Source of the DNA: Indioceanicola profundi
GTDB lineage: Bacteria > Pseudomonadota > Alphaproteobacteria > Azospirillales > Azospirillaceae
NCBI RefSeq assembly: GCF_003568845.1
Contig: NZ_CP030126.1
Location: 1,763,001 to 1,827,000 of the forward strand
Length of the DNA stretch: 64,000 nucleotides
Reading direction: 5' to 3'
The notes beneath the pieces are model-generated. The model searched no databases and was not told the DNA's origin. It worked only from the letters and a program-made list of their open reading frames with translations. Positions 7,793-18,143 of the stretch are shown here, in pieces (the first letter of the stretch is position 1; every line of letters starts with the position of its first letter). The position numbers were made by a program, and so were the translations under genes.

Positions 7793-10078
7793 TCAGCCGC
7801 TGAACCTGTTGTTCTTCGGGAAGCCGTTGGGAGGAAGCTTGCCGACGCTGCCGCGGAAGGCGATCCAGCCGCCCAGTTCCGGCATGGAAACCGTCCGGGT
7901 CCGTTCGCCCAACTGCCAGGTCAACCCTTCCTCCAGCTTGAAGGTCTTCACGTCCGCCAGACTGGCATCCTTGTACTTCTGAAGCTGCACGCCCTTGCCG
8001 CGGGCAAGAGACGGCAACTCCTCCAGCTTGAAGACCAGGAGCTTGCGGTTGTTGCCGATCACGGCTACCGCATCCCCCTCCACCGGCACGCAGAGCGCAG
8101 CCACGGCGCCATCGCCGGTGGTCAGCACCTGTTTGCCTGCACGGGTCTGGGCAATGACGTCATCCGACGGCACCTGGAAGCCGCGCCCGTCGCTGGACGC
8201 CACCAGCAGCACCTGCCCCGGCTTGTGGACGCGGAGATTGACCACCTCCGCATCGCCCATATCGACCATGATGCGGATCGGCTCGCCGAAGCCGCGGCCA
8301 CGGGGCAGCTTGTCGGCCCCAAGCGTGTAGAACTTGCCGGTGCTGGTGAACAGCAGCAGCTTGTCCGTGGTCTCCGCATGCAGGACGAAGCCGGCCTGAT
8401 CGCCTTCCTTGTATTTGGCCTCCGCAGCCTCCGCCGGCGGGATATGACCCTTCACGGCCCTGATCCAGCCCTTCTCCGACAAGAAGACGGTGATCGGCTC
8501 ACGCTCGATCAGCGCGTCCACCGGCACGACGATCTCGGCCGGGGCCTCGCCCACCTCGGTCCGGCGTTCACCCAGTGCGGTTGAGCGGCCGAACTTCTTG
8601 TCGATGTCGGCCACTTCCTTCTTGATGGTCTTCCAGCGCTTGGCCGGGTTCTCCAGCAGCTCCAGCAGCTCCGTCCGCTCCTTCGTCAGGGCGTCGTGCT
8701 CCTTGCGCAGCTCGAACTCCTCAAGCTTGCGCAGGCTGCGCAGCCGCATGTTCAGGATGGCTTCGGCCTGAACGTCGGTCAGATCGAAGGTGCGCATCAG
8801 CTCCCTCTTGGGCTCATCCTCCTCGCGGATGATGCGGATCACCTCATCCAGGTTCAGATAGGCGATCAGATAGCCGCCCAGCACTTCCAGCCGGTGGTCG
8901 ATCTTGCCCAGCCTGTGGCGGGAGCGCCGCTCCAGAACCTCCATCCGGTGGTCCAGGAAGGCGAACAGGGCCTGGCGCAGGTTCATCACCCGCGGCACCA
9001 GCCCGCCATCCAGCACATTCATGTTCAGGCTGAAGCGGGTTTCCAGGTCGGTGGCCCGGAACATCTGCTCCATCATCACGGCGGGATCGACGTTCCGGCT
9101 CTTCGGCACCAGGACCAGCCGGATATCCTCCGCCGACTCGTCGCGCACATCCTCCAGCAGGGGCAGCTTCCGCTCCGCCAGCAGCTCGGCGATCTTCTCC
9201 ACCAGCCGGGACTTCTGGACCTGATAGGGAATGTGGGTGACCACCACCTGCCAGGTGCCGTTGGCCAGCGGCTCCTTCTCCCACTTGGCGCGGGTGCGGA
9301 AGGCGCCGCGGCCGGTGGCGTAGGCCTCGATGATGGCGTCCCGGCTCTCCACCAGCGTGCCGCCGGTCGGGAAGTCCGGCCCGCGCACCCAGGATACCAG
9401 CGTCTCCGCGATCTCCCGCTCGGCCGTGAGCCTGGCGGCTCCTTCCAGGGCGATGAGCTTGCGGTCCCATTCCTCCCGCTTGACGATGCAGAGGTTCAGG
9501 GCGCCGCACAGCTCCGCCACGTTGTGGGGCGGGATGCTGGTGGCCATGCCCACGGCGATGCCCGCGGCCCCGTTGGCCAGCAGGTTCGGGAAGGCGGCCG
9601 GCATGACGATGGGCTCTTCGCCCTCGCCGTCGTAGGTGGCGCGGAAATCGACGGCATCCTCATCGATCCCGGCCAGGATCGCCTTGGACACCTCCGTCAG
9701 CTTCGCCTCGGTGTAGCGCATGGCCGCGGCATTATCGCCGTCGATATTGCCGAAGTTCCCCTGCCCCTCGACCAGCGGATAGCGTGCGGCGAAGTCCTGT
9801 GCCAAGCGCACCAGCGCGTCATAGACAGACTGGTCGCCATGGGGGTGGAACTTGCCGATCACGTCGCCGACCACGCGGGCCGACTTCTTCGGCGGCGTGG
9901 ATGGGTCCAGCTTCAACTGGCTCATGGCGAAGAGCAGCCGGCGGTGAACCGGCTTCAGCCCGTCACGCACATCCGGCAGGGAGCGGGAAACGATGGTGGA
10001 GAGGGCATAGGACAGGTAACGCTCACCCAGCGCATCGGCGAGGCGCTTGTCCAATATCTCAAAAGCTGCGTCTGTCAT
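7793..10078 (-). CDS. parC: DNA topoisomerase IV subunit A
   Basis: Type IIA topoisomerase breakage-reunion subunit of 761 residues; with ParE it decatenates daughter chromosomes. The winged-helix/tower region carries catalytic Tyr122 in [10 protein letters not shown], and the quinolone-pocket helix reads [13 protein letters not shown] (78-90). The C-terminal part is a short beta-propeller, as in ParC rather than GyrA. ATG 10078 overlaps the recO stop by 4 nt (ATGA), fixing the start; the open frame extends farther upstream inside recO but that is not coding. The position matching E. coli GyrA Ser83 is Gln83 here. It is the last gene of the rpoZ-parC string, with a terminator hairpin downstream. 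Confidence 0.95.
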   Translation of the reverse strand: MTDAAFEILDKRLADALGERYLSYALSTIVSRSLPDVRDGLKPVHRRLLFAMSQLKLDPSTPPKKSARVVGDVIGKFHPHGDQSVYDALVRLAQDFAARYPLVEGQGNFGNIDGDNAAAMRYTEAKLTEVSKAILAGIDEDAVDFRATYDGEGEEPIVMPAAFPNLLANGAAGIAVGMATSIPPHNVAELCGALNLCIVKREEWDRKLIALEGAARLTAEREIAETLVSWVRGPDFPTGGTLVESRDAIIEAYATGRGAFRTRAKWEKEPLANGTWQVVVTHIPYQVQKSRLVEKIAELLAERKLPLLEDVRDESAEDIRLVLVPKSRNVDPAVMMEQMFRATDLETRFSLNMNVLDGGLVPRVMNLRQALFAFLDHRMEVLERRSRHRLGKIDHRLEVLGGYLIAYLNLDEVIRIIREEDEPKRELMRTFDLTDVQAEAILNMRLRSLRKLEEFELRKEHDALTKERTELLELLENPAKRWKTIKKEVADIDKKFGRSTALGERRTEVGEAPAEIVVPVDALIEREPITVFLSEKGWIRAVKGHIPPAEAAEAKYKEGDQAGFVLHAETTDKLLLFTSTGKFYTLGADKLPRGRGFGEPIRIMVDMGDAEVVNLRVHKPGQVLLVASSDGRGFQVPSDDVIAQTRAGKQVLTTGDGAVAALCVPVEGDAVAVIGNNRKLLVFKLEELPSLARGKGVQLQKYKDASLADVKTFKLEEGLTWQLGERTRTVSMPELGGWIAFRGSVGKLPPNGFPKNNRFSG

Positions 10079-10824
10079 CCCTCGTTTATACCAGATTTTG
10101 TGTGCGTTCGGGTATAGCGTTCTGCGAAACGGACCCGCGCCGGCGGCACTTCCACATGGCGTTGGGCGAAGACGTGGCGGTCCAGGAAATGGCCGGTCAG
10201 GTCCAGGCCCTGCTTCACCTCTTCCGGCCCGCCGGCGCTCAACCCCACCAGGAAGCGGGGCAGCGGCAGCAGCTTCTCCTTGAAGGGCTCCGCCGCGGAG
10301 AGGGAGACGGCGCGGCCGGTCCTGGGGCTCACATAGGCGAGTTGGTCGTTCTCGGCAATGCCGGTCGCGGCGCATCGCTCCAGGTCCAGGCCGAAGCCCA
10401 GCTCCTCCAGCAGACCGATCTCCCACCGCACATAAATCTCCGCCCACACCTCCGTCTGGAGGGCGGCGAAGAGGGCCAGTGTCGCGTCATAGAGGCCGGG
10501 ATGAGGCTCCCGCTCCGCCAGCCCCGCATCCAGCAGGGCGCAGGCCGAGGATAGGGCCGCCAGCCGCAACGGCTCGTCCAGCAGGCCCGCGGCGGTGGCC
10601 CTCTCCATCTCCAGCGTATAGTGGCCGAGCTGGTCGGCCAGACGGGCGCGCCAGCGCGCGGCGACACGGCTGCCCGGCTCCAGGACCGGCCGCATGGCCC
10701 TGCCCTGCCCGCCATGCACCAGACCGGCGTGGCGTCCGTGTTCCCGTGTCAGCAGAACGGCCGTTGACGCCGTCTCCCCATGGGGGCGGTTGGAGAGAAC
10801 GATGCCCTCATCGATCCAGTCCAT
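10075..10824 (-). CDS. recO: DNA repair protein RecO
   Basis: RecF-pathway mediator of 249 residues that helps load RecA on SSB-coated single-stranded DNA. The N-terminal OB-fold begins [21 protein letters not shown], followed by the typical helical domain ([32 protein letters not shown]). The family's four-Cys zinc site is incomplete: only Cys in LERC is obvious. It lies 20 bp after era and overlaps parC by 4 nt. The length is normal for the family. Confidence 0.92.
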   Translation of the reverse strand: MDWIDEGIVLSNRPHGETASTAVLLTREHGRHAGLVHGGQGRAMRPVLEPGSRVAARWRARLADQLGHYTLEMERATAAGLLDEPLRLAALSSACALLDAGLAEREPHPGLYDATLALFAALQTEVWAEIYVRWEIGLLEELGFGLDLERCAATGIAENDQLAYVSPRTGRAVSLSAAEPFKEKLLPLPRFLVGLSAGGPEEVKQGLDLTGHFLDRHVFAQRHVEVPPARVRFAERYTRTHTKSGINEG

Positions 10825-10844
10825 GCCTCAGCCCCCGTTGCCGG

Positions 10845-11816
10845 TCACGCGTTGAAGTCCAGCCCCCAGGTCTCGTACCGCTCCGGGTCGTCGGTCCAGT
10901 TCTCGCGAACCTTCACGAACAGGAACAGGTGGACGCGGCGGTCCAGGATTTCCTCCAACTCGGCCCGGCTGGCAGCGCCGATCTGCTTGATACGGCTGCC
11001 GCCCTTGCCCAGCACAATGGCTTTCTGGCTGTCGCGCTGGACATAGATGACCTGGGAAATCTTGGCGCTGCCATCCTCGAACTCCTCCCACGCCTCGGTC
11101 TCCACCGTGGCGGCGTAGGGCAGCTCCTGATGCAGTTGCAGGAAGATTTTCTCCCGCGTGATCTCCGCCGCCAGCAGCCGTGACGGCATGTCGGAAAGCT
11201 GGTCGGACGGGTAGAGCCAAGGTCCTTCCGGCACATTCGCCGCCAGATGATCGCGCAGCTGCTCCAGCCCGTCGCCGGTCATGGCGGAGATCATGAAGAT
11301 GTCGGTGAAGATGCCGTGCTCCTGGAACTCGGCCGTCAGGGCCAGCAGCTTCTCCGGCTTGATCAGGTCGATCTTGTTCAGCGCCAGGATGGCCTTGCGC
11401 CCATCTTCCTTCATGCGGGCGAGGATGCCGCGCGTATCCTCGTCGATCCGCGGGCGCGAGGCGTCATAGAGCACGACGATCAGGTCGGCGTCCGTCGCCC
11501 CTTGCCACGCCGCGGCCACCATGGCGCGTTCCAGCCGCTTCTTGGGCTGGAAGATGCCGGGCAAGTCCACGAACAGCAGCTCGCTGTCGCCCACAGTGGT
11601 GATGCCCAGCACGCGGGAGCGCGTGGTCTGCACCTTGGGGCTGACGGCAGCGATCTTGGCGCCGACAAAGCTGTTCAGCAGGGTGGATTTACCGGCATTC
11701 GGAGCGCCGACCAGGGCCACGAAGCCGCAGCGCGGATGCTCCGGCTCGTAAAGCTCCTCCCCGTCATCCTCCCCTGGACCGATCCCGATGGAGAGTTCTT
11801 CGTCCCGCTCGCTCAT
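10845..11816 (-). CDS. era: GTPase Era
   Basis: Ras-like GTPase of 323 residues that binds the 3' end of 16S rRNA and assists 30S assembly. G1 GAPNAGKST, G3 DLPGIF, G4 NKID and the C-terminal KH domain (VLGKGGSRIKQIGAASRAELE) are all present. An acidic N-terminal extension of about 30 residues (rich in E/D) precedes the G domain. ATG 11816 overlaps the rnc stop by 4 nt, giving translational coupling. The frame is open farther upstream within rnc but the overlap and family length support this start. Confidence 0.95.
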   Translation of the reverse strand: MSERDEELSIGIGPGEDDGEELYEPEHPRCGFVALVGAPNAGKSTLLNSFVGAKIAAVSPKVQTTRSRVLGITTVGDSELLFVDLPGIFQPKKRLERAMVAAAWQGATDADLIVVLYDASRPRIDEDTRGILARMKEDGRKAILALNKIDLIKPEKLLALTAEFQEHGIFTDIFMISAMTGDGLEQLRDHLAANVPEGPWLYPSDQLSDMPSRLLAAEITREKIFLQLHQELPYAATVETEAWEEFEDGSAKISQVIYVQRDSQKAIVLGKGGSRIKQIGAASRAELEEILDRRVHLFLFVKVRENWTDDPERYETWGLDFNA

Positions 11817-12532
11817 TGCTTTCCAGTCCCGATCTGACGGAGGAGATCTCCTGCCGCCTGCTTTTCCGCAATCCGTTTCGACGCACCTTTGGCCGTCGCC
11901 GGCGGGTGGCCCTTGACGGTAACGCGCACTTCGAACACCGGCGCGTGGTCGGGGCCGGTGCGCGACACCGTTTCGTAAACGGGTAAACCCAGCCCCCGGC
12001 CCATGGCCCACTCCTGAAGCGCGGTCTTCGGGTCCTGCGGCGGCGCCGCCGCTGCATTCTCCAGCGTTCCGGCCCAGGCCTTGCGGATGAAGCGCCGAGG
12101 CACCTCAAGCCCGCCATCCAGGTACAACGCCCCGATCACCGCCTCGCACGCGTCGGCCTGGATGCCGGGGTTTACCTTGCCATGCTCCTCATGCTCCGAC
12201 GGGGCGAGGCGCATATAGCGGCCGAGGTCCAGGCGCTCCGCCACCTTGGTCAGCGTCTCCGCCCGGACCAGGGCCGTATGCCGGCGCGCCAGCGCCCCCT
12301 CCGGCTCGTCGGGGAAGCGTTCCAACAGCCATTCCGCGATGATCAGGCCCAGGACACGATCGCCCAGGAACTCCAGCCGCTCATAGACCCGCACCTTGGC
12401 GCGGCGGTCCAATCCCGCCATGCTCGGGTGCGTCAGCGCCTCTTCGAGCCGGCTGATATCGGCGAAGCGGTGACCCAGCGCCTCCTGCAACGGTTCCATA
12501 TCCGCGGGCTCATGGCCGGCGCTTTCCGCCAT
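11813..12532 (-). CDS. rnc: Ribonuclease III
   Basis: Double-strand-specific endoribonuclease of 239 residues that processes rRNA precursors and other RNA duplexes. The catalytic signature ERLEFLGDRVLG (51-62) and the second acidic motif in DACEAVIGALYLDGG are intact; a C-terminal dsRNA-binding domain runs from about 160 (DPKTALQEW to AGDLL). ATG 12532 overlaps the lepB stop by one base (TGATG); a longer in-frame start at 12580 would lie inside lepB. It is coupled to era downstream, the classic rnc-era pair. Confidence 0.94.
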   Translation of the reverse strand: MAESAGHEPADMEPLQEALGHRFADISRLEEALTHPSMAGLDRRAKVRVYERLEFLGDRVLGLIIAEWLLERFPDEPEGALARRHTALVRAETLTKVAERLDLGRYMRLAPSEHEEHGKVNPGIQADACEAVIGALYLDGGLEVPRRFIRKAWAGTLENAAAAPPQDPKTALQEWAMGRGLGLPVYETVSRTGPDHAPVFEVRVTVKGHPPATAKGASKRIAEKQAAGDLLRQIGTGKQ

Positions 12533-13314
12533 CACTCGACCCCGTCGAAGATACGGCTGAAGCGCAGCGAGGTCGGCCACTTCCAGAACTCCCAGAAGCG
12601 GGTGCCCTCCTCCAGCGAGAGGAAGATGATCTGTGCCGGGCCGACCAGATTCTCCATCGGAATAAAGCCGACCTGACTCAGCACCCGGCTGTCCTGCGAG
12701 TTGTCGCGGTTGTCGCCCATGGCGAAGAGATGGCCCGGCGGCACGACGAAGACCTGGGTATTGTCCAGCTCACCCTGATCGCCGAGCTGTTCCAGGATCA
12801 AGTGGCTGCGGCCGTTGGGCAGCGTCTCGCGGTACTGGGTCACGGTGATCTGCCGGCCCAGCATCTCGCCGACGACGAAATCGTCCACCCGCTCCCGCTT
12901 CACCGCCTCGCCATTGATGTGAAGCACGCCGTCGATCACCTGGATGCGGTCGCAGGGCAGGCCGATGATGCGCTTGATATAGTCAGTACGGGGATCGCGC
13001 GGCAGCTTGAACACCGCCACGTCGCCGCGCTCCGGCATCCGGCCGAACAGGCGGCCCGGCACATCGTCGCAGCTTTCCGCCTTTGCCCCCGTGACGCTCT
13101 CCGGCACCAGGATGGAGGGCATTGAGTACCAGCTGTAGCCATAGCCGAACTTGCCCACGAACAGGTAATCGCCCACCAGCAAGGTAGGGATCATGGAGCC
13201 GGAGGGAATGTTGAACGGCTCGAACGCGAAGGTCCGGATGCCGAAGGCGATCGCCACCGCGAAGATGACGGTGCGGACGGTTTCACCCCAGCCGCCATCG
13301 GTGTTCTTGCTCAT
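12532..13314 (-). CDS. lepB: Signal peptidase I
   Basis: Inner-membrane serine protease of 260 residues that removes signal peptides from exported proteins. One N-terminal membrane helix (about 12-29) precedes catalytic Ser40 in PSGSMIPTLL; the general base Lys114 is in DYIKRIIGLPCDRI, and the GDNRDNSQDSR motif near the C-terminus completes the family signature. Only one transmembrane segment is present, as in many alphaproteobacteria, unlike the two of E. coli. It lies 42 bp after acpS and is coupled to rnc. Confidence 0.95.
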   Translation of the reverse strand: MSKNTDGGWGETVRTVIFAVAIAFGIRTFAFEPFNIPSGSMIPTLLVGDYLFVGKFGYGYSWYSMPSILVPESVTGAKAESCDDVPGRLFGRMPERGDVAVFKLPRDPRTDYIKRIIGLPCDRIQVIDGVLHINGEAVKRERVDDFVVGEMLGRQITVTQYRETLPNGRSHLILEQLGDQGELDNTQVFVVPPGHLFAMGDNRDNSQDSRVLSQVGFIPMENLVGPAQIIFLSLEEGTRFWEFWKWPTSLRFSRIFDGVE

Positions 13315-13356
13315 TGTTCGGTCTCTGTGGCGGGGCGGGAGCCCGCGCGAAGGTGA

Positions 13357-13809
13357 TCAGCGGTGTGGGCCGCCGGTGGAGGGGTCGGCAGTGCCGGAAG
13401 GCACCGCGTCGATGATGACATACGCCATGGCGAGCGGGAGTTCATCCGTCATCGACAGATGGATGCGCGCTTCCATGCCCGGCGGGGTAATCCGCCGCAG
13501 CCGTTCCAGCGCCCCGCCGGTGAGGTGCAGGGTCGGCTGGCCGCTGGGCAGGTTCACGACACCCATGTCGCGGAAGAATACCCCGTCGCGGAATCCGGTG
13601 CCCAACGCCTTGGCGCAGGCCTCCTTGGCGGCGAACCGCTTGGCGTAGGTGGCCGTGCGCGGGCTGTGCGGCCCGTCATCGCCGCGCCGGTCCGCCTTGC
13701 GCCGCTCGGTTTCGGTATAGACGCGATCCAGGAACCTGTCCCCGAACCGCTCGATGGACCGCTGGATGCGGCGCACGTCGCAGAGATCGCTGCCGATTCC
13801 GATGATCAT
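13357..13809 (-). CDS. acpS: Holo-[acyl-carrier-protein] synthase
   Basis: Phosphopantetheinyl transferase of 150 residues that activates ACP with the 4'-phosphopantetheine of CoA. Mg-binding Asp8 lies in [13 protein letters not shown] and the second acidic site in [15 protein letters not shown]. The C-terminal 15 residues (after YVIIDAVP) are a low-complexity extension. The gene overlaps pdxJ by 4 nt, the usual pdxJ-acpS pairing. Confidence 0.94.
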   Translation of the reverse strand: MIIGIGSDLCDVRRIQRSIERFGDRFLDRVYTETERRKADRRGDDGPHSPRTATYAKRFAAKEACAKALGTGFRDGVFFRDMGVVNLPSGQPTLHLTGGALERLRRITPPGMEARIHLSMTDELPLAMAYVIIDAVPSGTADPSTGGPHR

Positions 13810-14579
13810 ACCGGTCTGCTCTCCGCCATGCGTGCCCGGTCCATCAACGCCCGCATCTGCCGGATGGACCCGTCAAGACCGGTAAAGATCGCCTCTCCTA
13901 TCAGGAAATGGCCGATATTCAGCTCCACGACCGTGGGAATGGAGGCAACCGGCATGACATTGTCGAAGCGCAATCCATGACCGGCATGGCACTCCAGCCC
14001 GATGGTCTCCGCATAGGCCGCGGCGGCCTCCAGCCGGTCCAGCTCGGCCTTCACCGCCGCCGGGTCCTCCGCATCGGCATAGGAGCCGGTATGCAGCTCG
14101 ACGACAGGCGCGCCCAAGGAGATGGCGGCATCCAGTTGTTCGGGATCGGGGGCGATGAACAGGGAGACCCGGATGCCGGCGGCCCCCAGCTCCTCCACAT
14201 AGCGCCGCAGGTGGTCGCGCTGGCCCATCGCATCCAGCCCGCCCTCGGTCGTCCGCTCCTCCCGCCGTTCCGGCACGATGCAGACGGCGTGCGGTCGGTG
14301 GCGCAGCGCGATGGCCAGCATCTCCTCCGTCGCCGCTATCTCCAGATTCAGCGGAAGTCCGATCTGCTCCATCAGGCGGCTGATGTCGCTGTCGATGATG
14401 TGGCGCCGGTCCTCGCGCAAATGCGCGGTGATCCCGTCGGCACCAGCCTCCGCCGCCAGCAGCGCCGCACGCACCGGGTCCGGATGCGGTCCGCCGCGGG
14501 CATTCCGGACGGTGGCCACATGGTCGATATTGACGCCAAGGCGCAGGGGACGGTTCACCGGAAGCTCCTGTCGGCTCAT
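13806..14579 (-). CDS. pdxJ: Pyridoxine 5'-phosphate synthase
   Basis: TIM-barrel enzyme of 257 residues that condenses 3-amino-2-oxopropyl phosphate with deoxyxylulose 5-phosphate in DXP-dependent vitamin B6 synthesis. The signature [16 protein letters not shown] is at about 13-28; [16 protein letters not shown] and ECHAGHGL are the phosphate and active-site loops. It lies 25 bp downstream of rsh and overlaps acpS by 4 nt. Confidence 0.95.
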   Translation of the reverse strand: MSRQELPVNRPLRLGVNIDHVATVRNARGGPHPDPVRAALLAAEAGADGITAHLREDRRHIIDSDISRLMEQIGLPLNLEIAATEEMLAIALRHRPHAVCIVPERREERTTEGGLDAMGQRDHLRRYVEELGAAGIRVSLFIAPDPEQLDAAISLGAPVVELHTGSYADAEDPAAVKAELDRLEAAAAYAETIGLECHAGHGLRFDNVMPVASIPTVVELNIGHFLIGEAIFTGLDGSIRQMRALMDRARMAESRPV

Positions 14580-14604
14580 GGAACGCGGGAAAGGAACGGC
14601 AGCC

Positions 14605-16785
14605 TCACCGCCCCCGCGCCCGGTCCACCGAATTGATGACCGGGGTGGCGCGGAGTGCGGCCATGATGTTGGTCAGGTGCTTGACATCATGCACGTCGAT
14701 ATCGATCAGCATTTCGAAGAAGTCGGTCGAGCGGCTGGTGAATTTCAGGTTCGTGATGTTGCCGCCGTTCTTGCCGATCACCGTGGAAATGGTGCCGAGC
14801 GCGCCGGGCTCATTCTGCACAACCACGTTCAGGCGGCCGACCGAATCCTCCCCTTCCGCCTCCGGGTCCCAGGACACGTCGATCCAGCGCTCCGGGCTGT
14901 CGTGGAAACTTTCCAGCGTCTCGCAGTCGATGGTGTGGATCGTGACGCCCTTGCCGGTGGTCACGATGCCGACAATGCGGTCGCCGGGCAGCGGGTGGCA
15001 GCAGCGGGCGTAATGCACCGCCATGCCGGGGATCAGGCCACGGATCGGCAGCGCCGGCATGCCGGACTTGCGTGGCTTGACCTTCGGCGTCGGGACAATC
15101 TTGTCCTCGACCGGCGTGGTCTGCTGTGTCCTGTGGCCTGGGAAGATGGTGTTGAAGACGTCGCGCGCGCCCGCGGTGCCCGCGCCGATCGCCGCCAGCA
15201 GGTCTTCCGCCGTGGGCTGCTGGTGGATCTTGATGACCCCGTCCAGCGCCTTGTCGGAATATTCGTAGCCTTCCTGCTTGAAGATGCGCTCCAGCAGACC
15301 GCGGCCGAGCTTCATATGCTCGCTCCGCTCCTTGGAGCGGATGAAGCGGCGGATGCGGGCCCGCGCCTTGCCGGTGACGACGAAGTTTTCCCAGTCCGGC
15401 GACGGGGTGGAGTTCTTGGAGGTGAGGATTTCCACCTGGTCGCCGTTGGACAGCGGCGCCCGCAACGGGACCATCCGGCTGTTGATCTTGGCGCCGACAC
15501 AGGTGTCGCCGACCTGGGAGTGGACGGCGTAGGCGAAGTCGACCGGAGTAGCACCGCGCGGCAGGGCGATCAGGTCGCCTTTGGGCGTGAAGCAGAATAC
15601 CTGGTCCTGGAACAGCTCCAGCTTGGTATGTTCAAGGAACTCCTCGGGCCGGCTGGCATGCTCGAGAATGTCCAGAAGCTCACGCAGCCACCGGTACTGC
15701 CGCCCCTCGGTCACCACCTGCCCGCCGGGCTGGCGCGCCTTGTAGGACCAGTGGGCGGCCACGCCGACATCCGCCACCTCATGCATCTCGCGGGTGCGGA
15801 TCTGCACTTCGATGCGCTGCCGCTCCGGCCCGATCACCGTGGTGTGGATGGAGCGGTAGCCGTTGGGCTTCGGCGTGGAGATGTAGTCCTTGAACCGGCC
15901 CGGCACGACCGGGTAGTGCGCGTGGATGGTGCCCAGCGCCTGATAGCACTGCTCGATATTCTCCACGACGATGCGGAAGGCCATAACGTCCGAGAGCTGC
16001 TCGAACGCCACGTTCTTCATCTGCATCTTGCGCCAGATCGAATAGGGCGACTTCCGCCGCCCGGAGATCTGCGCCTCGGGCAGCCCGCCTGCGGCCACAG
16101 TCTCCTTCAACTCGGCGATGATGCGGTCGACCCGGCCGGCGCCCGTTTCCTCCAGCCCTTCCAGCCGCTTCCAGATTGAGCTGTAGGCGTCCGGGTTCAG
16201 CTCCTTGAAGGACAGCTCCTCCAACTCGTCCTTCCAGCGCTGGATGCCGATGCGCTCAGCCAACGGCGCATAGATTTCCAGGGTCTCACGAGCGATGCGG
16301 CGGCGCTTCTCAGGCTTGGTCAGATAACCAAGGGTCTGCATATTGTGCAGCCGGTCGGCCAGCTTCACCAGAAGGACACGGATGTCCTCCGACATGGCCA
16401 GCACCAGCTTGCGGAAATTCTCCGCCTGCTTAGCCTGATCGGTCTGCTGCTCGATATTCTGCAGCTCGATGCGGGAAAGTTTGGTGACGCCGTCGACGAG
16501 CCGCGCCACCTCGGGCCCGAAGATGCGCTGGATTTCCTCGATCGTGGTGACCGTATCCTCCACCGTGTCGTGGAGAAGCGCCGTGACGATGGAGGAGGTG
16601 TCGAGCTTCAGGCCGGTCAGAAGACCGGCGACTTCCAGCGGGTGGGAAAAATAGGGATCGCCATTGGCGCGCTTCTGCGATCCATGCGCCTTCAGGGAAA
16701 AGACGTAGGCGCGGTTGAGCGCGTCCTCGTCCGCCTGCGGATCGTAGGCCCTGACGCGCTCAACCAGTTCGTACTGACGGATCAT
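14605..16785 (-). CDS. Bifunctional (p)ppGpp synthetase/hydrolase
   Basis: RelA/SpoT homologue (Rsh) of 726 residues, the single long alarmone enzyme typical of alphaproteobacteria. The N-terminal HD hydrolase is intact ([22 protein letters not shown]), as is the synthetase ([37 protein letters not shown]), so both activities are expected. TGS (about 390-450) and C-terminal ACT domains (about 645-720) follow. It lies 121 bp after rpoZ and 25 bp before pdxJ, an order conserved in related orders. The symbols rsh, relA or spoT are all used. Confidence 0.94.
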   Translation of the reverse strand: MIRQYELVERVRAYDPQADEDALNRAYVFSLKAHGSQKRANGDPYFSHPLEVAGLLTGLKLDTSSIVTALLHDTVEDTVTTIEEIQRIFGPEVARLVDGVTKLSRIELQNIEQQTDQAKQAENFRKLVLAMSEDIRVLLVKLADRLHNMQTLGYLTKPEKRRRIARETLEIYAPLAERIGIQRWKDELEELSFKELNPDAYSSIWKRLEGLEETGAGRVDRIIAELKETVAAGGLPEAQISGRRKSPYSIWRKMQMKNVAFEQLSDVMAFRIVVENIEQCYQALGTIHAHYPVVPGRFKDYISTPKPNGYRSIHTTVIGPERQRIEVQIRTREMHEVADVGVAAHWSYKARQPGGQVVTEGRQYRWLRELLDILEHASRPEEFLEHTKLELFQDQVFCFTPKGDLIALPRGATPVDFAYAVHSQVGDTCVGAKINSRMVPLRAPLSNGDQVEILTSKNSTPSPDWENFVVTGKARARIRRFIRSKERSEHMKLGRGLLERIFKQEGYEYSDKALDGVIKIHQQPTAEDLLAAIGAGTAGARDVFNTIFPGHRTQQTTPVEDKIVPTPKVKPRKSGMPALPIRGLIPGMAVHYARCCHPLPGDRIVGIVTTGKGVTIHTIDCETLESFHDSPERWIDVSWDPEAEGEDSVGRLNVVVQNEPGALGTISTVIGKNGGNITNLKFTSRSTDFFEMLIDIDVHDVKHLTNIMAALRATPVINSVDRARGR

Positions 16786-16906
16786 GCGAAGCCACCACTG
16801 CCGGAACCATCATCCGCGAGGACGCTGGTTCCAGGAATGTGGCCCGCGGCGCTTCGGCGGACAAGCGGACGAGAGGACGCGGGCACCGCTTCCTCCCGCC
16901 AGCCGG

Positions 16907-17338
16907 TCAGATATTGTCCTCGTCGGCCAGATCGGCCACCGGAACATCCTCGTCGAAGTTCGGCTCACCGGTCTCGGCGGCATCGATGACGGCCTCTCCT
17001 TCCTCATCCTCGAAGTCGGAGGCGTCTTCGCCGCCGGCACCCTGGTCGGCCACGGACCAGGCCCCCTCGCCGGCCATGAGCTCGACGATCTCTTCCTCGG
17101 GCTCGTCCTGCTCGGCGACGCGCTGGTGCCCCTTGATCAGGGCGTTCTGGAGACTGTCCAGGGAGACCGTCTCGTCGGCGATCTCACGCAGGGCCACCAC
17201 CGGGTTCTTGTCGTTGTCACGATCAACCGTCAGCGGTGCGCCGGCCGCGATGTCGCGGGCGCGCTGGCCAGCCACCATCACGAGCTCGAAACGGTTCGGG
17301 ATCTTCTCAACGCAATCTTCAACGGTAACGCGGGCCAT
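16907..17338 (-). CDS. rpoZ: RNA polymerase omega subunit
   Basis: Small RNA polymerase subunit of 143 residues that chaperones beta' assembly and contributes to the ppGpp site. The conserved start [20 protein letters not shown] and [12 protein letters not shown] are followed by [12 protein letters not shown]. The C-terminal half (about 85-143) is strongly acidic and extends well past the E. coli protein (91 aa); similar tails occur in alphaproteobacteria. Start ATG 17338 is set by the family N-terminus; 19 further upstream in-frame codons are not conserved in character. A good promoter lies about 40 bp upstream. Confidence 0.93.
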   Translation of the reverse strand: MARVTVEDCVEKIPNRFELVMVAGQRARDIAAGAPLTVDRDNDKNPVVALREIADETVSLDSLQNALIKGHQRVAEQDEPEEEIVELMAGEGAWSVADQGAGGEDASDFEDEEGEAVIDAAETGEPNFDEDVPVADLADEDNI

Positions 17339-17371
17339 ACCGAAATCACTCCAATGCCGGTCAAGCCCCCT

Positions 17372-17400
17372 TATATACGAGACGACATGCGGCAACGCAA
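17372..17400 (-). promoter_or_regulatory. Predicted sigma-70 promoter of rpoZ
   Basis: On the minus strand TTGCGT (17400-17395) and TATATA (17377-17372) are separated by exactly 17 bp, 34 bp upstream of the rpoZ ATG. It is the best candidate for the start of the rpoZ-to-parC string. Confidence 0.6.
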
Positions 17401-17434
17401 GATGGGGGCCGGAAGCGGTCTTGCGGTGCAGGGA

Positions 17435-17947
17435 TCATAACGGCGGAGATGTCGTCCCGTTTCCCAACGGCCTTATCTCCTGCGCCGGGTCCAACTGCTT
17501 GATAAGCTCATCGATTCCCTTCCCGCTCCGCGGGTGCCGCCAGCCCGGAGCCAGATCCTTCAGCGGCAGCAGCACGAACGCCCGTTGATGCAGACGGGGA
17601 TGCGGAAGAACGGGCGCCGCGTCCCGGACCGCGCCGTCATAGTCCAGCAGATCCAAATCCAGCACCCGGGCTTCGTTCATGACCCGGCGGACGCGTCCGA
17701 AATCGGCTTCCACACGATGCAGCACGTCCAGCAGCGCATCCGGCGTCAGCTCGGTCGACAACTCCGCCACCCCATTGACGAACCAGGGCTGGTCGGACAT
17801 GGGCACGGGTGCCGTTTCGAACCAGCGGGACCGCCGCAGAACCTGGAGCCCTGCCCTGCCAAGCGCATGCAAAGCCGCCTCGCAGGTTTCCCGCGGGGTG
17901 GTGCCGCCGGCAGCGCCGAGGTTCGAGCCAATACCGATCAGGATCAA
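17435..17947 (-). CDS. folK: 2-amino-4-hydroxy-6-hydroxymethyldihydropteridine diphosphokinase
   Basis: Folate-pathway kinase (HPPK) of 170 residues that pyrophosphorylates 6-hydroxymethyl-dihydropterin from ATP. ILIGIGSNLG, RSRWFETAPVP, QPWFVNGV and RVLDLDLLDYDG are the family motifs in order, with the Mg-binding DLDLLD intact. There is no ATG between 18109 and the domain start. I chose TTG 17947 because AAGGAAG precedes it and the protein then begins MILIGIGSN like relatives; GTG at about 17986 (CCT-GTG-CCC) is an alternative. It is 34 bp upstream of the rpoZ -35 and divergent from the NYN gene. Confidence 0.9.
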   Translation of the reverse strand: MILIGIGSNLGAAGGTTPRETCEAALHALGRAGLQVLRRSRWFETAPVPMSDQPWFVNGVAELSTELTPDALLDVLHRVEADFGRVRRVMNEARVLDLDLLDYDGAVRDAAPVLPHPRLHQRAFVLLPLKDLAPGWRHPRSGKGIDELIKQLDPAQEIRPLGNGTTSPPL

Positions 17948-18143
17948 GGCCGGATCTTCCTTGTTACCGCCCGCATCGGGCACAGGCTTTGCCTTTGCAG
18001 GTCGGGTGGAATACACAGCTTGCCGCCGGATGCCAACGTGGCATACTTGACTACCGGATTTCCGAGCCCTGATTTCAAGAATTTCAGCAGGGACGAACTT
18101 TTCGGGCACCGGTCATATCAACAACCATTCATTGGATTTAATC

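Noticed and set aside
10079-10447. An upstream extension of the parC frame
   Set aside because: It lies inside recO; the ATGA overlap and the family N-terminus fix the start at 10078.
14278-16179. A 633-codon open frame antisense to rsh and pdxJ
   Set aside because: The product is low-complexity with no family features; rsh and pdxJ are fully intact on the other strand.
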